NCBI GenBank assembly: GCA_005402585.1
Contig: BIFP01000067.1
Location: 62,001 to 126,000 of the forward strand
Direction: 5' to 3'
Length of the DNA: 64,000 nt
Source: Micromonosporaceae bacterium KJ-029
Lineage (GTDB): Bacteria; Actinomycetota; Actinomycetes; Mycobacteriales; Micromonosporaceae
Of this stretch, positions 8,345 through 16,799 are shown piece after piece. The notes beneath the pieces are model-generated. The model was not told the DNA's origin. It worked only from the letters and a program-made list of their open reading frames with translations, and did not search any database. A program made the translations under genes and the position numbers. The stretch's first letter is position 1. Each line of letters starts with the position of its first letter.

Positions 8345-9634
8345 TTAGGGGGTGGGGGGTTCGCCGGCGTCGAGGACGGCTTGGGTCCAGCCGCCTTCGA
8401 TGACGCCGGTGCCGTCGAGGACGGCCCAGTCGACCACGTCGGTGGCTTCCACCACGACGGGGGAGCCGATCCGTACGGTCGGGTCGGTGTTGGCGTCGCT
8501 GGCGCTGGCGCCGATGATCCGCTCCGGCGAGTCCCAGGCGGTCACCCCGGCCCAGACGTACTCCGGGCCGTCGTCGCCGGGTAGCCCGTACTTGACCACC
8601 AGCTGGGTCTCCGGCGGTAGCTGGCCGGCGTGGAACCGGGCCCGGATGTCGCCGAGCCCGGCGCGGGCGGTGGCGATCGCCCGGCTCATCGCGTCACCCG
8701 GCCGGGCGTAGCGCACGTCGGGCTGGATGCCGGCGAACAGGGTGGCGCAGGCGGCGGCGAAGTACCGCCCGGGCGGGCCGGGATGCCCGGCCGGCGGGCG
8801 CAGGCTGAGGAACGAGTCGGCGTCCGGGTCGGTGGCCGGGTCCAGCTCCAGCCGGAGCAGCACCGGCGCGGTCGCCCCGTGCTGCTCCGGATTGCCGTAC
8901 GCCACCGCGATGTCGTGCCCGGTCACCGTGGCCAGCACCGGCAGCTGCACGAACGCCGGCACCTCCTCGCCGGCCAGCCCGTCGGTCCAGTCCCGCAGCA
9001 GCCGGCGGGCGGCGCCGGTCATCACCGCACCCCAGGCCCGGGTGAGGTGGTCCGGCACGCCCTGGGTCTGCAACTCCAGCAGGCCGAAGCGGCGCAACCC
9101 CTTGGTGGTGAACCAGAGCCCGTCGGCGTCGGACGAGTACGGCACCAGCACCCAGTCGACCAGCCGGACCCGGCCCTCCGCGTCGGGCAGCGAACGCAGC
9201 GCCGCGGCCGGGTCCAGGAACTGCAACCCGAAGACGTCGACCACGTCGCCGTCCACCGCCTCGGCGACCGCCGCGGCCACCGCCCGGGCCGCCCACTCGT
9301 GCGCGGGCGGCCAGCCCGGCCGGTACTCGGCCTGCACCACCACCAGGTGGCTCGCCGCGGCCAGCCGGTCCAGCTGTGCCTCGGTGGCCCCGAACGCGGT
9401 GAGCAGGTCCGGCGGCAGCTCGGGGAACTCGCCGATCGGCCGGACGTCGACGCTCATCAGTGGGCTGTCCAGCATCTGCCGGGCCAGCCCGTGCACCGGC
9501 TCGGCCAGCCGGCCGGTCAGCCCCCGCACCGCGGTCCGTGCGCTGACCGCCGGCAGTCCCGCCGTCGGCACCAGGTACGTCGCATTCAGCGACTCCGGGA
9601 CCGGAACGGGCAGGAAGTCGTCGGTGATGAGCAT
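8345..9634 (-). CDS. DUF2314-like C-terminal domain protein, function unknown
   Basis: A 429-residue soluble protein. The first ~300 residues have no motif I recognise. The last ~100 (QLVVKYGLPGDDGPEYVWAG, later GSPVVVEATDVVDWAVLDG and GGWTQAVL) resemble DUF2314 proteins, which share a Gly-x-x-Val...Asp-Trp...Gly pattern. No signal peptide or membrane segment is evident. ATG 9634 was chosen because GGGGGACGAG precedes it directly; the frame extends 18 low-quality codons upstream. Its stop is 45 bp from palindrome copy A. The domain call is by eye. Confidence 0.6.
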   Translation of the reverse strand: MLITDDFLPVPVPESLNATYLVPTAGLPAVSARTAVRGLTGRLAEPVHGLARQMLDSPLMSVDVRPIGEFPELPPDLLTAFGATEAQLDRLAAASHLVVVQAEYRPGWPPAHEWAARAVAAAVAEAVDGDVVDVFGLQFLDPAAALRSLPDAEGRVRLVDWVLVPYSSDADGLWFTTKGLRRFGLLELQTQGVPDHLTRAWGAVMTGAARRLLRDWTDGLAGEEVPAFVQLPVLATVTGHDIAVAYGNPEQHGATAPVLLRLELDPATDPDADSFLSLRPPAGHPGPPGRYFAAACATLFAGIQPDVRYARPGDAMSRAIATARAGLGDIRARFHAGQLPPETQLVVKYGLPGDDGPEYVWAGVTAWDSPERIIGASASDANTDPTVRIGSPVVVEATDVVDWAVLDGTGVIEGGWTQAVLDAGEPPTP

Positions 9635-9700
9635 CTCGTCCCCCGGGTGGCCGCGCCGGTGCTGTCGTGGGAAGACGCTACCCGGCACCGGGCGCCCGGC

Positions 9701-10498
9701 TCAGCCGGACAGCACCAGTCCCAGGTAGACGAGCGTGGTGACCAGCTCGACGGTGGCGCCGAGCACGTCGCCGGTGATCCCACCGAGCCGGCGTACCACG
9801 TGGCGCAGCAGCCCGGCCGCGACGGCGAGTGCGGCCAGCACGACCAGCGGCCCCTGCCAGGGGCGGCCCGGCACGGCGGCGACCGCCAGCAGCGCGACGG
9901 CGGCCGTCCCGGCGGCCAGGGCGACCGGCCCGACGGTGCCGGCCACCAACGCGCCGAGTCCCTCCGGGCGGGCCGCCGGAACACCCCGCCGGCAGGCCAG
10001 GGCCACCCCGAGCCGACCGGCCGCGGTGGCCACCACGACCGCGGCGAGCGCCGCCGGGCGGGAACGGGCGGCCAACTCCGCCAGCGCAGCGGCCTGTACC
10101 AGCAGGACGAGTACCAGCGCGACCACACCGAACGGCCCCACGTCCGGCTTCTTCATGATCTCCAACGCGGCCGGCCCCCGCCGGTACGACCCGAGCGCGT
10201 CCACCGTGTCGGCCAGCCCGTCGAGGTGCAGTCCCCGGGTGAGCAGGGCACCCACGGCGACGGTCACCCCGGCGGCGACCAGCGGCGCGGTGAACGCGTC
10301 GAGCAGTAGCAGTACGCCCGCGAGCGGTAGCCCGAGCAGCGCACCGACCGCCGGGGCGAGGGCCATCGCCGTGCCGGCCGTGGCCCGGTCGATCCGGCCG
10401 GCCCGGACCGGTGCGATGGTGAAGGTGGTCAGCGCCAGCCGCGCCCCGTCACCGAGCCGGGGTCCAGAGGGGTCTCCCGACAGGCTCTCAGCCGGCAC
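9701..10498 (-). CDS. cobS: adenosylcobinamide-GDP ribazoletransferase (cobalamin synthase)
   Basis: A 265-residue integral membrane enzyme that joins adenosylcobinamide-GDP to alpha-ribazole, the final assembly step of cobalamin. Family features: PVRAGRIDRAT near the N-terminus, the strongly conserved HLDGLADTVDALGS, KKPDVGPFGVVAL, and five or more hydrophobic helices. GTG 10498 is the likely start and overlaps the end of the upstream cobU-cobT fusion by 11 bp, consistent with translational coupling. Other starts a few codons away are possible. Confidence 0.87.
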   Translation of the reverse strand: MPAESLSGDPSGPRLGDGARLALTTFTIAPVRAGRIDRATAGTAMALAPAVGALLGLPLAGVLLLLDAFTAPLVAAGVTVAVGALLTRGLHLDGLADTVDALGSYRRGPAALEIMKKPDVGPFGVVALVLVLLVQAAALAELAARSRPAALAAVVVATAAGRLGVALACRRGVPAARPEGLGALVAGTVGPVALAAGTAAVALLAVAAVPGRPWQGPLVVLAALAVAAGLLRHVVRRLGGITGDVLGATVELVTTLVYLGLVLSG

Positions 10499-12413
10499 GC
10501 GAGCCGGAGTGGTCCGCCGCCTGGGCCGGTTCGGTGCTGGTCGGTCCCGGCCCTTCCGGCTCCGGCTCGCGGAAGTCGGGCTCGGCCTCCTCGACCGGCT
10601 CCGGCTCCGGCTCCTGCGGACCGGCACCGTCGGTGTCGGTGTCGGTGTCGGTGTCGGGGCGGGCCGGCAGGGCGGCGGCCAGCGTCAGCACCGACCGCAG
10701 CAGCGGCAGCACGGTCAGCGCGTTCGCCCCCTCGCCGAGGTCCAGCCGCAGCTCCGTGAGCGAGGTCAGGCCGAGCACGTCGGCGGCCAGCCGGACGGCG
10801 GGGTGCCCGCCGTGGTCGGCCAGCAGGCACCAGTGCCGGGCCTGCCCGGCCAGATCCCGGCTGACCAGCCCGGCCGCCACGCCGACCGGCCCGTCCAGCA
10901 GCACCGGAATCCGGCGGGCGGTCGCGCCGAGCAGGATGCCGGTGGCGATCGAGATGTCCCCACCGCCCAACTCGGCCAGTACGTCCTTGGCGTCCCGGGA
11001 GGAGCGACGGGTGCGGTGCAGCGCGTCCCGGACCGCCGCGCAGCGGGCCATCCACGCCACGTCGTCGATCTCGCCGCCCGCGGTTACCACCCGGGCGAGC
11101 ACGGCGGGCGGCTCGGCACCGGCGGTCGCCGCCAGCACCGCGGCCGCCGCGGCGTCGGTGCCGGCACCGCACGCCGCCAGCACCAGCAGCTGTACGCCGG
11201 CATCCGCGGCCTCCTCGGCCAGCCGCCAGCCGTAGTGCAGGGCCGACTCGACCTGCTCGGCAGTCAGCGCCGGGCCGTGCTCGATGGGCGCGGCGGCGGG
11301 GGCGTCGACCACCTGCAGGCTCGCCCCGCTCTCGGCGGCCAGCCGGCCGAGTACGCCCTGACCGGCGCGGGCCTGGTCGGCCCGCCGGGCCGACTCCCCG
11401 GTCGCGTTGCCGGCGGCGGAGCCGCCGGCGTGGTCGCCGTGCAGCAGCAGCACCCGTACCGACTGCCAGGGTGCCGGGGTCGGCGTGCCCTGGGTGGCGG
11501 CGGCGAACGAGACCACCTGGTCCAGGACGCCGAGCCCGCCGCCCGGCACGTCAAGGGTGGCCAACCGGTCCACGGCCTGCGGGCCGGCGTACTCGTCGGG
11601 CATGGGCAGGTCCATGCCGGGCTGGATGACCTGGCCGGTGGTGTCCGCCGGCAGGGTCGCCGGCGCCGTCCTTCCGGTGGCCTCGCCGGCGGGCGCAAAG
11701 GTGGGTACCTGCGGCGTGGTCACCGGCGGCGAGGCCGGCAGCGGCGGCGCGGCGCCGTTGGTGGGCTGTACGCCCGCCGGACCGGCCTGCACGGGCACCG
11801 TCGTCCCCAGGCTGCTCGCGGCGGGCGCGCCAGGCGGAAGCGCGACGGCCGGCGCGGGCGCGGCGGTGGCCGGCTTCAGCCGGCACGGCTGGCCCGCGAC
11901 CACCAGGACCACCGCGTCGCAGGCGTCGGCGATCGCCTGGTTGACCGTGCCGAGCGCGTCGGTGAACGCCCGGCCCAGCGGCGTGGCCGGCACCAGGGAG
12001 AGCCCGACCTCGGGGCTGACCAGCACCAGCCGTGCCGCGCAGGCGCGGACGGCGGCGGCCAGCTCGTCGATGGTGGCGGTGTCGTCGGCCGGCTGGTGGG
12101 CCGGGTCGAGCAGCACGGTCACCCAGCCGCCGAGGTCGTCGACCAGCAGCGTCTCGTCCGGCCGGGCGGCGGCGATCACGTCGGCGAGCCGGCGCGGGTC
12201 GGCCGCGGTCTCCTCGGTGCTCCAGGTCGCCGGCCGGCGGGCGCGGTGCGCGGCGATGCGCGCTGCCCACTCCGCGTCGTCGTCGCCTCCGCCGGTGGCG
12301 GTGGCCACGTACCGGACCGTGGCCGCGTCGGCCACCAGAGACTCGGCGAACTCGGACTTGCCGGACCGGATACCGCCGAGCACCAGGAGCGTGTTCCACC
12401 CGTCTAGGGACAT
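10488..12413 (-). CDS. cobT: CobU-CobT fusion: adenosylcobinamide kinase/guanylyltransferase plus DMB phosphoribosyltransferase-like domain
   Basis: A 641-residue fusion. Residues ~1-180 are CobU, with P-loop GGIRSGKS, the guanylylation-site region RIAAHRARRPATW and VSPEVGLSLVPATPLGR. A ~100-residue Ala/Pro linker follows. The C-terminal ~350 residues are CobT-like, with DVLAELGGGDISIATGILLG and LLDGPVGVAAGL; the LGEGANALTVLPLL segment keeps the Glu expected to be the catalytic base. The usual CobT GxGxxGxGNTT loop is replaced by VLAACGAGTDAA, so this half is divergent. ATG 12413 has TAAGGT and a 6-nt spacer before it (leaderless type). It is coupled to cobS. Confidence 0.85.
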   Translation of the reverse strand: MSLDGWNTLLVLGGIRSGKSEFAESLVADAATVRYVATATGGGDDDAEWAARIAAHRARRPATWSTEETAADPRRLADVIAAARPDETLLVDDLGGWVTVLLDPAHQPADDTATIDELAAAVRACAARLVLVSPEVGLSLVPATPLGRAFTDALGTVNQAIADACDAVVLVVAGQPCRLKPATAAPAPAVALPPGAPAASSLGTTVPVQAGPAGVQPTNGAAPPLPASPPVTTPQVPTFAPAGEATGRTAPATLPADTTGQVIQPGMDLPMPDEYAGPQAVDRLATLDVPGGGLGVLDQVVSFAAATQGTPTPAPWQSVRVLLLHGDHAGGSAAGNATGESARRADQARAGQGVLGRLAAESGASLQVVDAPAAAPIEHGPALTAEQVESALHYGWRLAEEAADAGVQLLVLAACGAGTDAAAAAVLAATAGAEPPAVLARVVTAGGEIDDVAWMARCAAVRDALHRTRRSSRDAKDVLAELGGGDISIATGILLGATARRIPVLLDGPVGVAAGLVSRDLAGQARHWCLLADHGGHPAVRLAADVLGLTSLTELRLDLGEGANALTVLPLLRSVLTLAAALPARPDTDTDTDTDGAGPQEPEPEPVEEAEPDFREPEPEGPGPTSTEPAQAADHSGSRAG

Positions 12414-12485
12414 GCCCGTACCTTACGGCCAGTCGGGCAGGACGGGCACCGCAGGTTGGCTGCGAAGCCCGCCACCCGGCACGCC

Positions 12486-12695
12486 TCAGTGCCGCCGCTC
12501 GGGTGCGTGGTACATGTAGTCGTTCGGGTTCACGTCCGCCCGCTTCGGATCCTCCTGCCAGGCACCTTCACCGGGGCGCGCGACCAGGGCGTCGATCAGT
12601 TCCTCCCGGTCCATCTCCCGGGCCCCCTCGATGCCGCCGTGCATGGCGATCTCGCGCAGCTCCGCCGTGTCCATCTCCGGTATCGGTTTGGTCAT
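12486..12695 (-). CDS. small Rho-N/SAP-like domain protein (69 aa), function unknown
   Basis: A 69-residue protein beginning MTKPIPEMDTAELREIAMHG. Its core LREIAMHGGIEGAREMDREE is a helix-loop-helix of the Rho N-terminal/SAP type (L..IA...GI.G...M.REELI.AL), often found in small nucleic-acid-binding proteins. A charged tail ends in HAPERRH. GGGGA lies upstream of the ATG. It sits between cobUT and the kinase gene, transcribed the same way. DNA or RNA binding is inferred only from the fold resemblance. Confidence 0.7.
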   Translation of the reverse strand: MTKPIPEMDTAELREIAMHGGIEGAREMDREELIDALVARPGEGAWQEDPKRADVNPNDYMYHAPERRH

Positions 12696-12751
12696 CGCCG
12701 TCCCCTGTCACCGAGTCGGTTCAGCAGAGGGCATACCCCGCCTCGGGGCGG

Positions 12752-14464
12752 TCAACCGCAGTGTTCGAAGGGACTGTTGTGGCTGGCGCCGCCGGCGGAG
12801 CCGCCCCACTTCACGCACACCCCGGCGGCGCTGGCCCGGACCGGTCCGGCGTAGTACTTGAACGAGCCGCTGTCGGTGGACCGGGCCCGGCCCTGCACCT
12901 CCAGGTAGGCCGACACCTGCGTCGCCTTGCCGACGTTGCTCTCCTTGAGCGTCACCACGCAGTTCGACCCGGTCCCCGCGTGGTAGAGCAACTGGACCTT
13001 GCCCTGCCGGCGGCCGCCGGCGGTCAGCGTCGCCGAGTTGATCACCTTGTACCCGCTGCCGCACGCCTGGACGGCGGTGTACGGGTTCGGTACCTCGGCA
13101 GCACCCGTGGTGGGCGCGGTGCTCGGCCGGGTCGGGGTGAGCGAGGGAGCGGGGGAGTTCGGCCCCGGCGTGGCCGTCGGCGCACTGCTCCGGCCCGGCG
13201 ACGGGGTCGACACCGCCGTCGTCGCCGCACCGGGCGTGGCCGACCGGCTCTCCTGGGGCTCTCCGGTGCCGTCGGTGCCGGCACGCCGGGACGCCACCAG
13301 CCCCGGGTCGCCGATCAGCACGGGCGGGCTGGACGGTGCCGCGGCATCGTCGGTCGGCCGCAGCGCCGCCACGGCCGCCACCCCGGCCACGGTGGCGAGC
13401 ACGACACCCGCCGCGGTGGCCAGCACGACCGGACGCCGGAAGCGGCGGCGCCGGTACCCGCTGGCCGGCGCCACCTGGGTGGTCGCCTCGGCTCGGGCGT
13501 CGACGGACCCGGTCGACGGCACCGGGGCGGGGAGCATTCCGCCCGGACGCGGGCCGGGCGCGGGCGACGGCGGTGCCGCCGCCCAGGGCGGCCCCGCGAC
13601 GAGTGGCGCACCGCCCGCTGCCGCTCCGCCCGCTGCCGTGCCGCCGGCCCTGGTCGCGGCGTCGGCCAACTCCGCCCCGCTGGCGTGCCGGGCGCCCGGG
13701 TCTCTCGCCATCGCCCGGGACACCACGGCGGCCACCGACGCGGGGACGTCCGGCGGCAGCGGCGGCGGATCTTCCCGCAGGCGCCGCAGCGCCACGTCGA
13801 GCGGGTTGTCCCCGACGAACGGGGGCCGCCCGGCGAGACAGAGGTACGCCACGGCGCCGAGCGCGTAGATGTCGCTGGCACCGGAGATCGGCTGGCCGGC
13901 GGCCTGTTCGGGGGACATGAACGAGGCGGTGCCGAGCACCGTGTGGGCGGCGGTGATCCCCGCCGTCGCGCCGGACCGGGCGATGCCGAAGTCGACCAGC
14001 ACCACCCGGCCGTCCGGCTTGACCAGCAGGTTGCCCGGCTTCACGTCACGGTGCACGATGCCGGCCAGGTGGGCGGCGTGCAACGCCTCGGCGGTCTGCG
14101 CCACGACGGACATGGTGGTGGCCGGATCCAGTCGCCCCACCCGCCGCAGCCGCGCGTTCAGCGGCTCGCCGTCCACGTACTCCATCACCAGGTAGTCGAC
14201 GTGGTTGCCGTCGGCGAGCGCGGCCCGCCCGACGTCGTGCACCGCGACCACCCCGGGATGCCGCAGGGCCGCCAGCATCCGAGCCTCGGCCCGGAACCGG
14301 GTGGTGAACTCGGGGTCGGCGGTCAGCGCCGGCAACAGCACCTTGACCGCCACCTCCCGGCCCAGCAGGAGGTCCGTACACCGCCAGACCGCGCCCATTC
14401 CGCCGGTCGCGACCCGATCGCCCAGCTGATACCGCTCGCTGAGCACGCCCCCTTGAGTCAGCAC
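12752..14464 (-). CDS. transmembrane Ser/Thr protein kinase with spore-associated-protein-like ectodomain
   Basis: A 570-residue PknB-type kinase. Kinase domain residues ~11-270: glycine loop VATGGMGAVWR, K41 (EVAVK), catalytic HRDVKPGN (D140), DFG at 158-160, and SPEQ in place of APE. A Pro/Ala-rich juxtamembrane segment follows, then RRRRFRRP and one membrane helix (~346-368). Outside the cell come a Pro/Ser/Thr linker and a ~115-residue C-terminal domain (YTAVQACGSGYKVINSA, TGSNCVVTLKESNVGK, FKYYAGPV, CVKWGG, FEHCG). From memory this resembles Streptomyces spore-associated protein A; PASTA repeats are absent. GTG 14464 has TACCGT plus a 6-nt spacer; GTG 14446 is an alternative. Confidence 0.88.
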   Translation of the reverse strand: MLTQGGVLSERYQLGDRVATGGMGAVWRCTDLLLGREVAVKVLLPALTADPEFTTRFRAEARMLAALRHPGVVAVHDVGRAALADGNHVDYLVMEYVDGEPLNARLRRVGRLDPATTMSVVAQTAEALHAAHLAGIVHRDVKPGNLLVKPDGRVVLVDFGIARSGATAGITAAHTVLGTASFMSPEQAAGQPISGASDIYALGAVAYLCLAGRPPFVGDNPLDVALRRLREDPPPLPPDVPASVAAVVSRAMARDPGARHASGAELADAATRAGGTAAGGAAAGGAPLVAGPPWAAAPPSPAPGPRPGGMLPAPVPSTGSVDARAEATTQVAPASGYRRRRFRRPVVLATAAGVVLATVAGVAAVAALRPTDDAAAPSSPPVLIGDPGLVASRRAGTDGTGEPQESRSATPGAATTAVSTPSPGRSSAPTATPGPNSPAPSLTPTRPSTAPTTGAAEVPNPYTAVQACGSGYKVINSATLTAGGRRQGKVQLLYHAGTGSNCVVTLKESNVGKATQVSAYLEVQGRARSTDSGSFKYYAGPVRASAAGVCVKWGGSAGGASHNSPFEHCG

Positions 14465-14622
14465 CGGGTCACGGTACCGGCAGTCGATCTACGGCTCTGG
14501 CCCGGCCGCCCGGCTGCCCGGTCGCTCGGTCGCCGGGCGAGGGCAGGGCCGCCGCGCGTGCGGCCGACTACGCTGGCGAAGGTCCGTCCCACGGGACATC
14601 AGCGGCGAGGGGAGACGCGCAC

Positions 14623-14823
14623 ATGGCGTGGAGCTGGCGGTACGAGGGCACGAACGGCGAACCGGTCGACGGGCCGGCCGAGTCGTTCGGCAGCCAGGCG
14701 GACGCCGAGTCCTGGATCGGCCAGACCTGGCGGGAGCTCGCGGCGTCCGGCGTCACCTCGGTCGCGCTCGTCGAGGACGATCGGGTGGACTACCGGATGA
14801 GCCTGCTGCCCGTGGCCGAGTGA
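14623..14823 (+). CDS. small conserved actinobacterial protein (66 aa), function unknown
   Basis: A 66-residue acidic protein beginning MAWSWRYEGTNGEPVDGPA, with three aromatic residues in the first seven, then FGSQADAESWIGQTWRELAA and VTSVALVEDDRVDYRMSL. GGGGAGA lies 8 nt upstream of the ATG. The TGA stop overlaps the ATG of the next gene (TGATG), so the two are probably co-translated. I know similar short proteins in actinobacteria but no established role. Confidence 0.75.
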   Translation: MAWSWRYEGTNGEPVDGPAESFGSQADAESWIGQTWRELAASGVTSVALVEDDRVDYRMSLLPVAE

Positions 14824-15614
14824 TGACTTCCCGGGACGCCGAGCCGCTGGTGCTCGGGGTGCCCCGGGCGGCGTTCCGGCCCAGCCCGGTCTTCCTCGCC
14901 CTGGTCGCGCTGCTGGTGACCAGCGCCGTGCTGACCTGGCACGGGATCGGCAACGTCCGGCTCACCGTGTTCGGGTTCGTCGTCTCCGGCTGGCTGGTCT
15001 CGCTCTGCCTGCACGAGTACGCCCACGCCGTGGTCGCGTACCGGTCGGGCGACCGGGGAGTGGCGCACCGTGGCTACCTGACGCTCAACCCGCTGAAGTA
15101 CAGCCATCCGCTGCTGTCCATCGCGCTGCCGGTGGTGGTGGTGCTGCTCGGCGGCATCGGCCTGCCGGGCGGCGCCGTCTGGGTGGACCGGCACGTGATT
15201 CCCGGGCGGCTGCGGCACACCCTGGTCAGCCTCGCCGGCCCGGCCACCAACGTGCTGTTCGCGCTGGTGCTGGTCGTGGTGCTGCGGCTCGGCGTGCCGG
15301 GCGGCGGTCCGGTGGAGTTCTGGGCCGCCGTGGCCCTGCTCGCCTTCCTCCAGCTCACCGCCAGCGTGCTCAACCTGTTGCCGGTGCCCGGACTGGACGG
15401 CGGCAACATGATCCAGCCGTGGTTGAACCCGCAGTGGCGGCGGATGTACGACCTGTTCGCGCCGTACGGCTTCATCCTGCTCTTCGCGCTGCTGTGGAAT
15501 CCGACGATCGGCCGCTGGTTCTTCCGGTTCGTCTTCGCGATCGGCGACTTCCTCGGCCTGCCGCCCTGGCTCTACGCCACCGGCTTTGATCTGGTCCGCT
15601 TCTGGCAGAGCTGA
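14823..15614 (+). CDS. site-2 protease family (M50) membrane metalloprotease
   Basis: A 263-residue multi-pass protein with the zinc motif HEYAH (H64, E65, H68) inside a membrane helix and a second conserved segment NLLPVPGLDGGN, whose Asp is the third zinc ligand in S2P proteases. Five to six hydrophobic helices surround these motifs. Such proteins cleave substrates within the membrane; minimal versions like this lack a PDZ domain and their substrates are mostly unknown. The ATG overlaps the stop of the 66-aa gene. Confidence 0.87.
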   Translation: MTSRDAEPLVLGVPRAAFRPSPVFLALVALLVTSAVLTWHGIGNVRLTVFGFVVSGWLVSLCLHEYAHAVVAYRSGDRGVAHRGYLTLNPLKYSHPLLSIALPVVVVLLGGIGLPGGAVWVDRHVIPGRLRHTLVSLAGPATNVLFALVLVVVLRLGVPGGGPVEFWAAVALLAFLQLTASVLNLLPVPGLDGGNMIQPWLNPQWRRMYDLFAPYGFILLFALLWNPTIGRWFFRFVFAIGDFLGLPPWLYATGFDLVRFWQS

Positions 15615-15674
15615 TCCGCGGCGCGACGCCCGGCTGGTAACCAGCTCGGCTCCCGGCGTGGACGGGAGACGCAG

Positions 15675-15709
15675 CGGCCCGGCCGGCGCGAGGAGCGCCG
15701 GCCGGGCCG
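15675..15709. terminator. bidirectional terminator hairpin
   Basis: A 15-bp perfect stem (CGGCCCGGCCGGCGC, loop GAGGA, exact complement) lies between the convergent M50 protease and aldo/keto reductase genes, 8 bp from the reductase stop. Confidence 0.7.
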
Positions 15710-15716
15710 GACCGGG

Positions 15717-16715
15717 TCAGGGCCGGGTGGCCGGCGACTCGGTACGCGCCGGGTCGCGCTCGGTCACCGGCTCGACGATCTCGTCGATCGCCTTGAGCAG
15801 GTCGGCGTCGAGCTTGACGCCGGCCGCCTTGACGTTGTCCCGCACCTGCTCGGGGCGGGTCGCCCCGACGATCGCCGAGGAGACGTTCGGGTTCTGCAGC
15901 ACCCAGGCGATGGCCAGCTGGGCCATGCTCAGCCCCGCCTGGTCGGCCAACGGCCGCAGCCGCTGCACCCGGGTCAGCACGTCGTCGGTCAGCCACTTGG
16001 CGATGAAGCCGGCGCCGGACTTCTCGTCGGTGGCCCGGGAACCGGCCGGCGGCGGCTGGCCGGGGAGGTACTTGCCGGAGAGTACGCCCTGTGCCATCGG
16101 CGACCAGACGATCTGCCCGATGCCCAGCTCCTCGCTGGTGGGGACGACCTCGCTCTCGATGACCCGCCAGAGCATCGAGTACTGCGGCTGGCTGGACACC
16201 AGCGGGATGCGCAGTTCCCGGGCGAGGGCGTGGGCCTCCCGGATCTGCGACGCCTTCCACTCGGAGACGCCGATGTAGTGCGCCTTGCCGGAGTGCACGA
16301 CGTCGGCGAACGCCTCCATCGTCTCCTCCAGCGGCGTGCTGTAGTCGTACCGGTGGGCCTGGTAGAGGTCCACGTAGTCGGTCCGCAGCCGGCGCAGGGA
16401 GCCGTTGATCGACTCCATGATGTGCTTACGGGACAGGCCCCGGTCGTTGCGACCCGGGCCGGTGGGCCAGTACACCTTGGTGAAGATCTCCAGGCCCTCG
16501 CGCCGCTCCTGCTCCAGCGCCCGGCCGAGCACGTCCTCGGCGCGGGTGCCGGCGTAGACGTCGGCGGTGTCGAAGGTGGTGATGCCCGCGTCGAGGGCGG
16601 CTCGGACGCAGGCGAAGGCGGCGTCCTCCTCGACCTGCGAGCCGTGGGTGATCCAGTTGCCGTACGAGATCTCGCTGACCATCAGGCCGGAGCGGCCCAG
16701 GTGTCGGAATTCCAT
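15717..16715 (-). CDS. aldo/keto reductase (Kv-beta/YghZ-like)
   Basis: A 332-residue NADPH-dependent oxidoreductase with a TIM-barrel fold. Catalytic tetrad positions are visible: Asp in TTFDTADVYAG, the following Tyr, Lys in LEIFTKVYWP and His in LYQAHRYD. EFRHLGRSGLMVSEI is the typical first strand and GATRPEQVRDNVKA the NADP-phosphate loop. The physiological carbonyl substrate cannot be read from sequence. TAGGGT sits 6 nt upstream of ATG 16715, without a Shine-Dalgarno, so the transcript may be leaderless. Confidence 0.88.
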   Translation of the reverse strand: MEFRHLGRSGLMVSEISYGNWITHGSQVEEDAAFACVRAALDAGITTFDTADVYAGTRAEDVLGRALEQERREGLEIFTKVYWPTGPGRNDRGLSRKHIMESINGSLRRLRTDYVDLYQAHRYDYSTPLEETMEAFADVVHSGKAHYIGVSEWKASQIREAHALARELRIPLVSSQPQYSMLWRVIESEVVPTSEELGIGQIVWSPMAQGVLSGKYLPGQPPPAGSRATDEKSGAGFIAKWLTDDVLTRVQRLRPLADQAGLSMAQLAIAWVLQNPNVSSAIVGATRPEQVRDNVKAAGVKLDADLLKAIDEIVEPVTERDPARTESPATRP

Positions 16716-16799
16716 GCCCTGACCCTAGCCCGCCCCTGGGGTCGGACCGCCACCGTGATCCAGTCCGCCCTGGGCGGACCACCGCCGCCGGCGTGGTGT

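Noticed and set aside
12414..12485. Cobalamin riboswitch upstream of cobUT
   Set aside because: The gap before the neighbouring gene is only ~70 bp and the start looks leaderless; no B12-box is visible.
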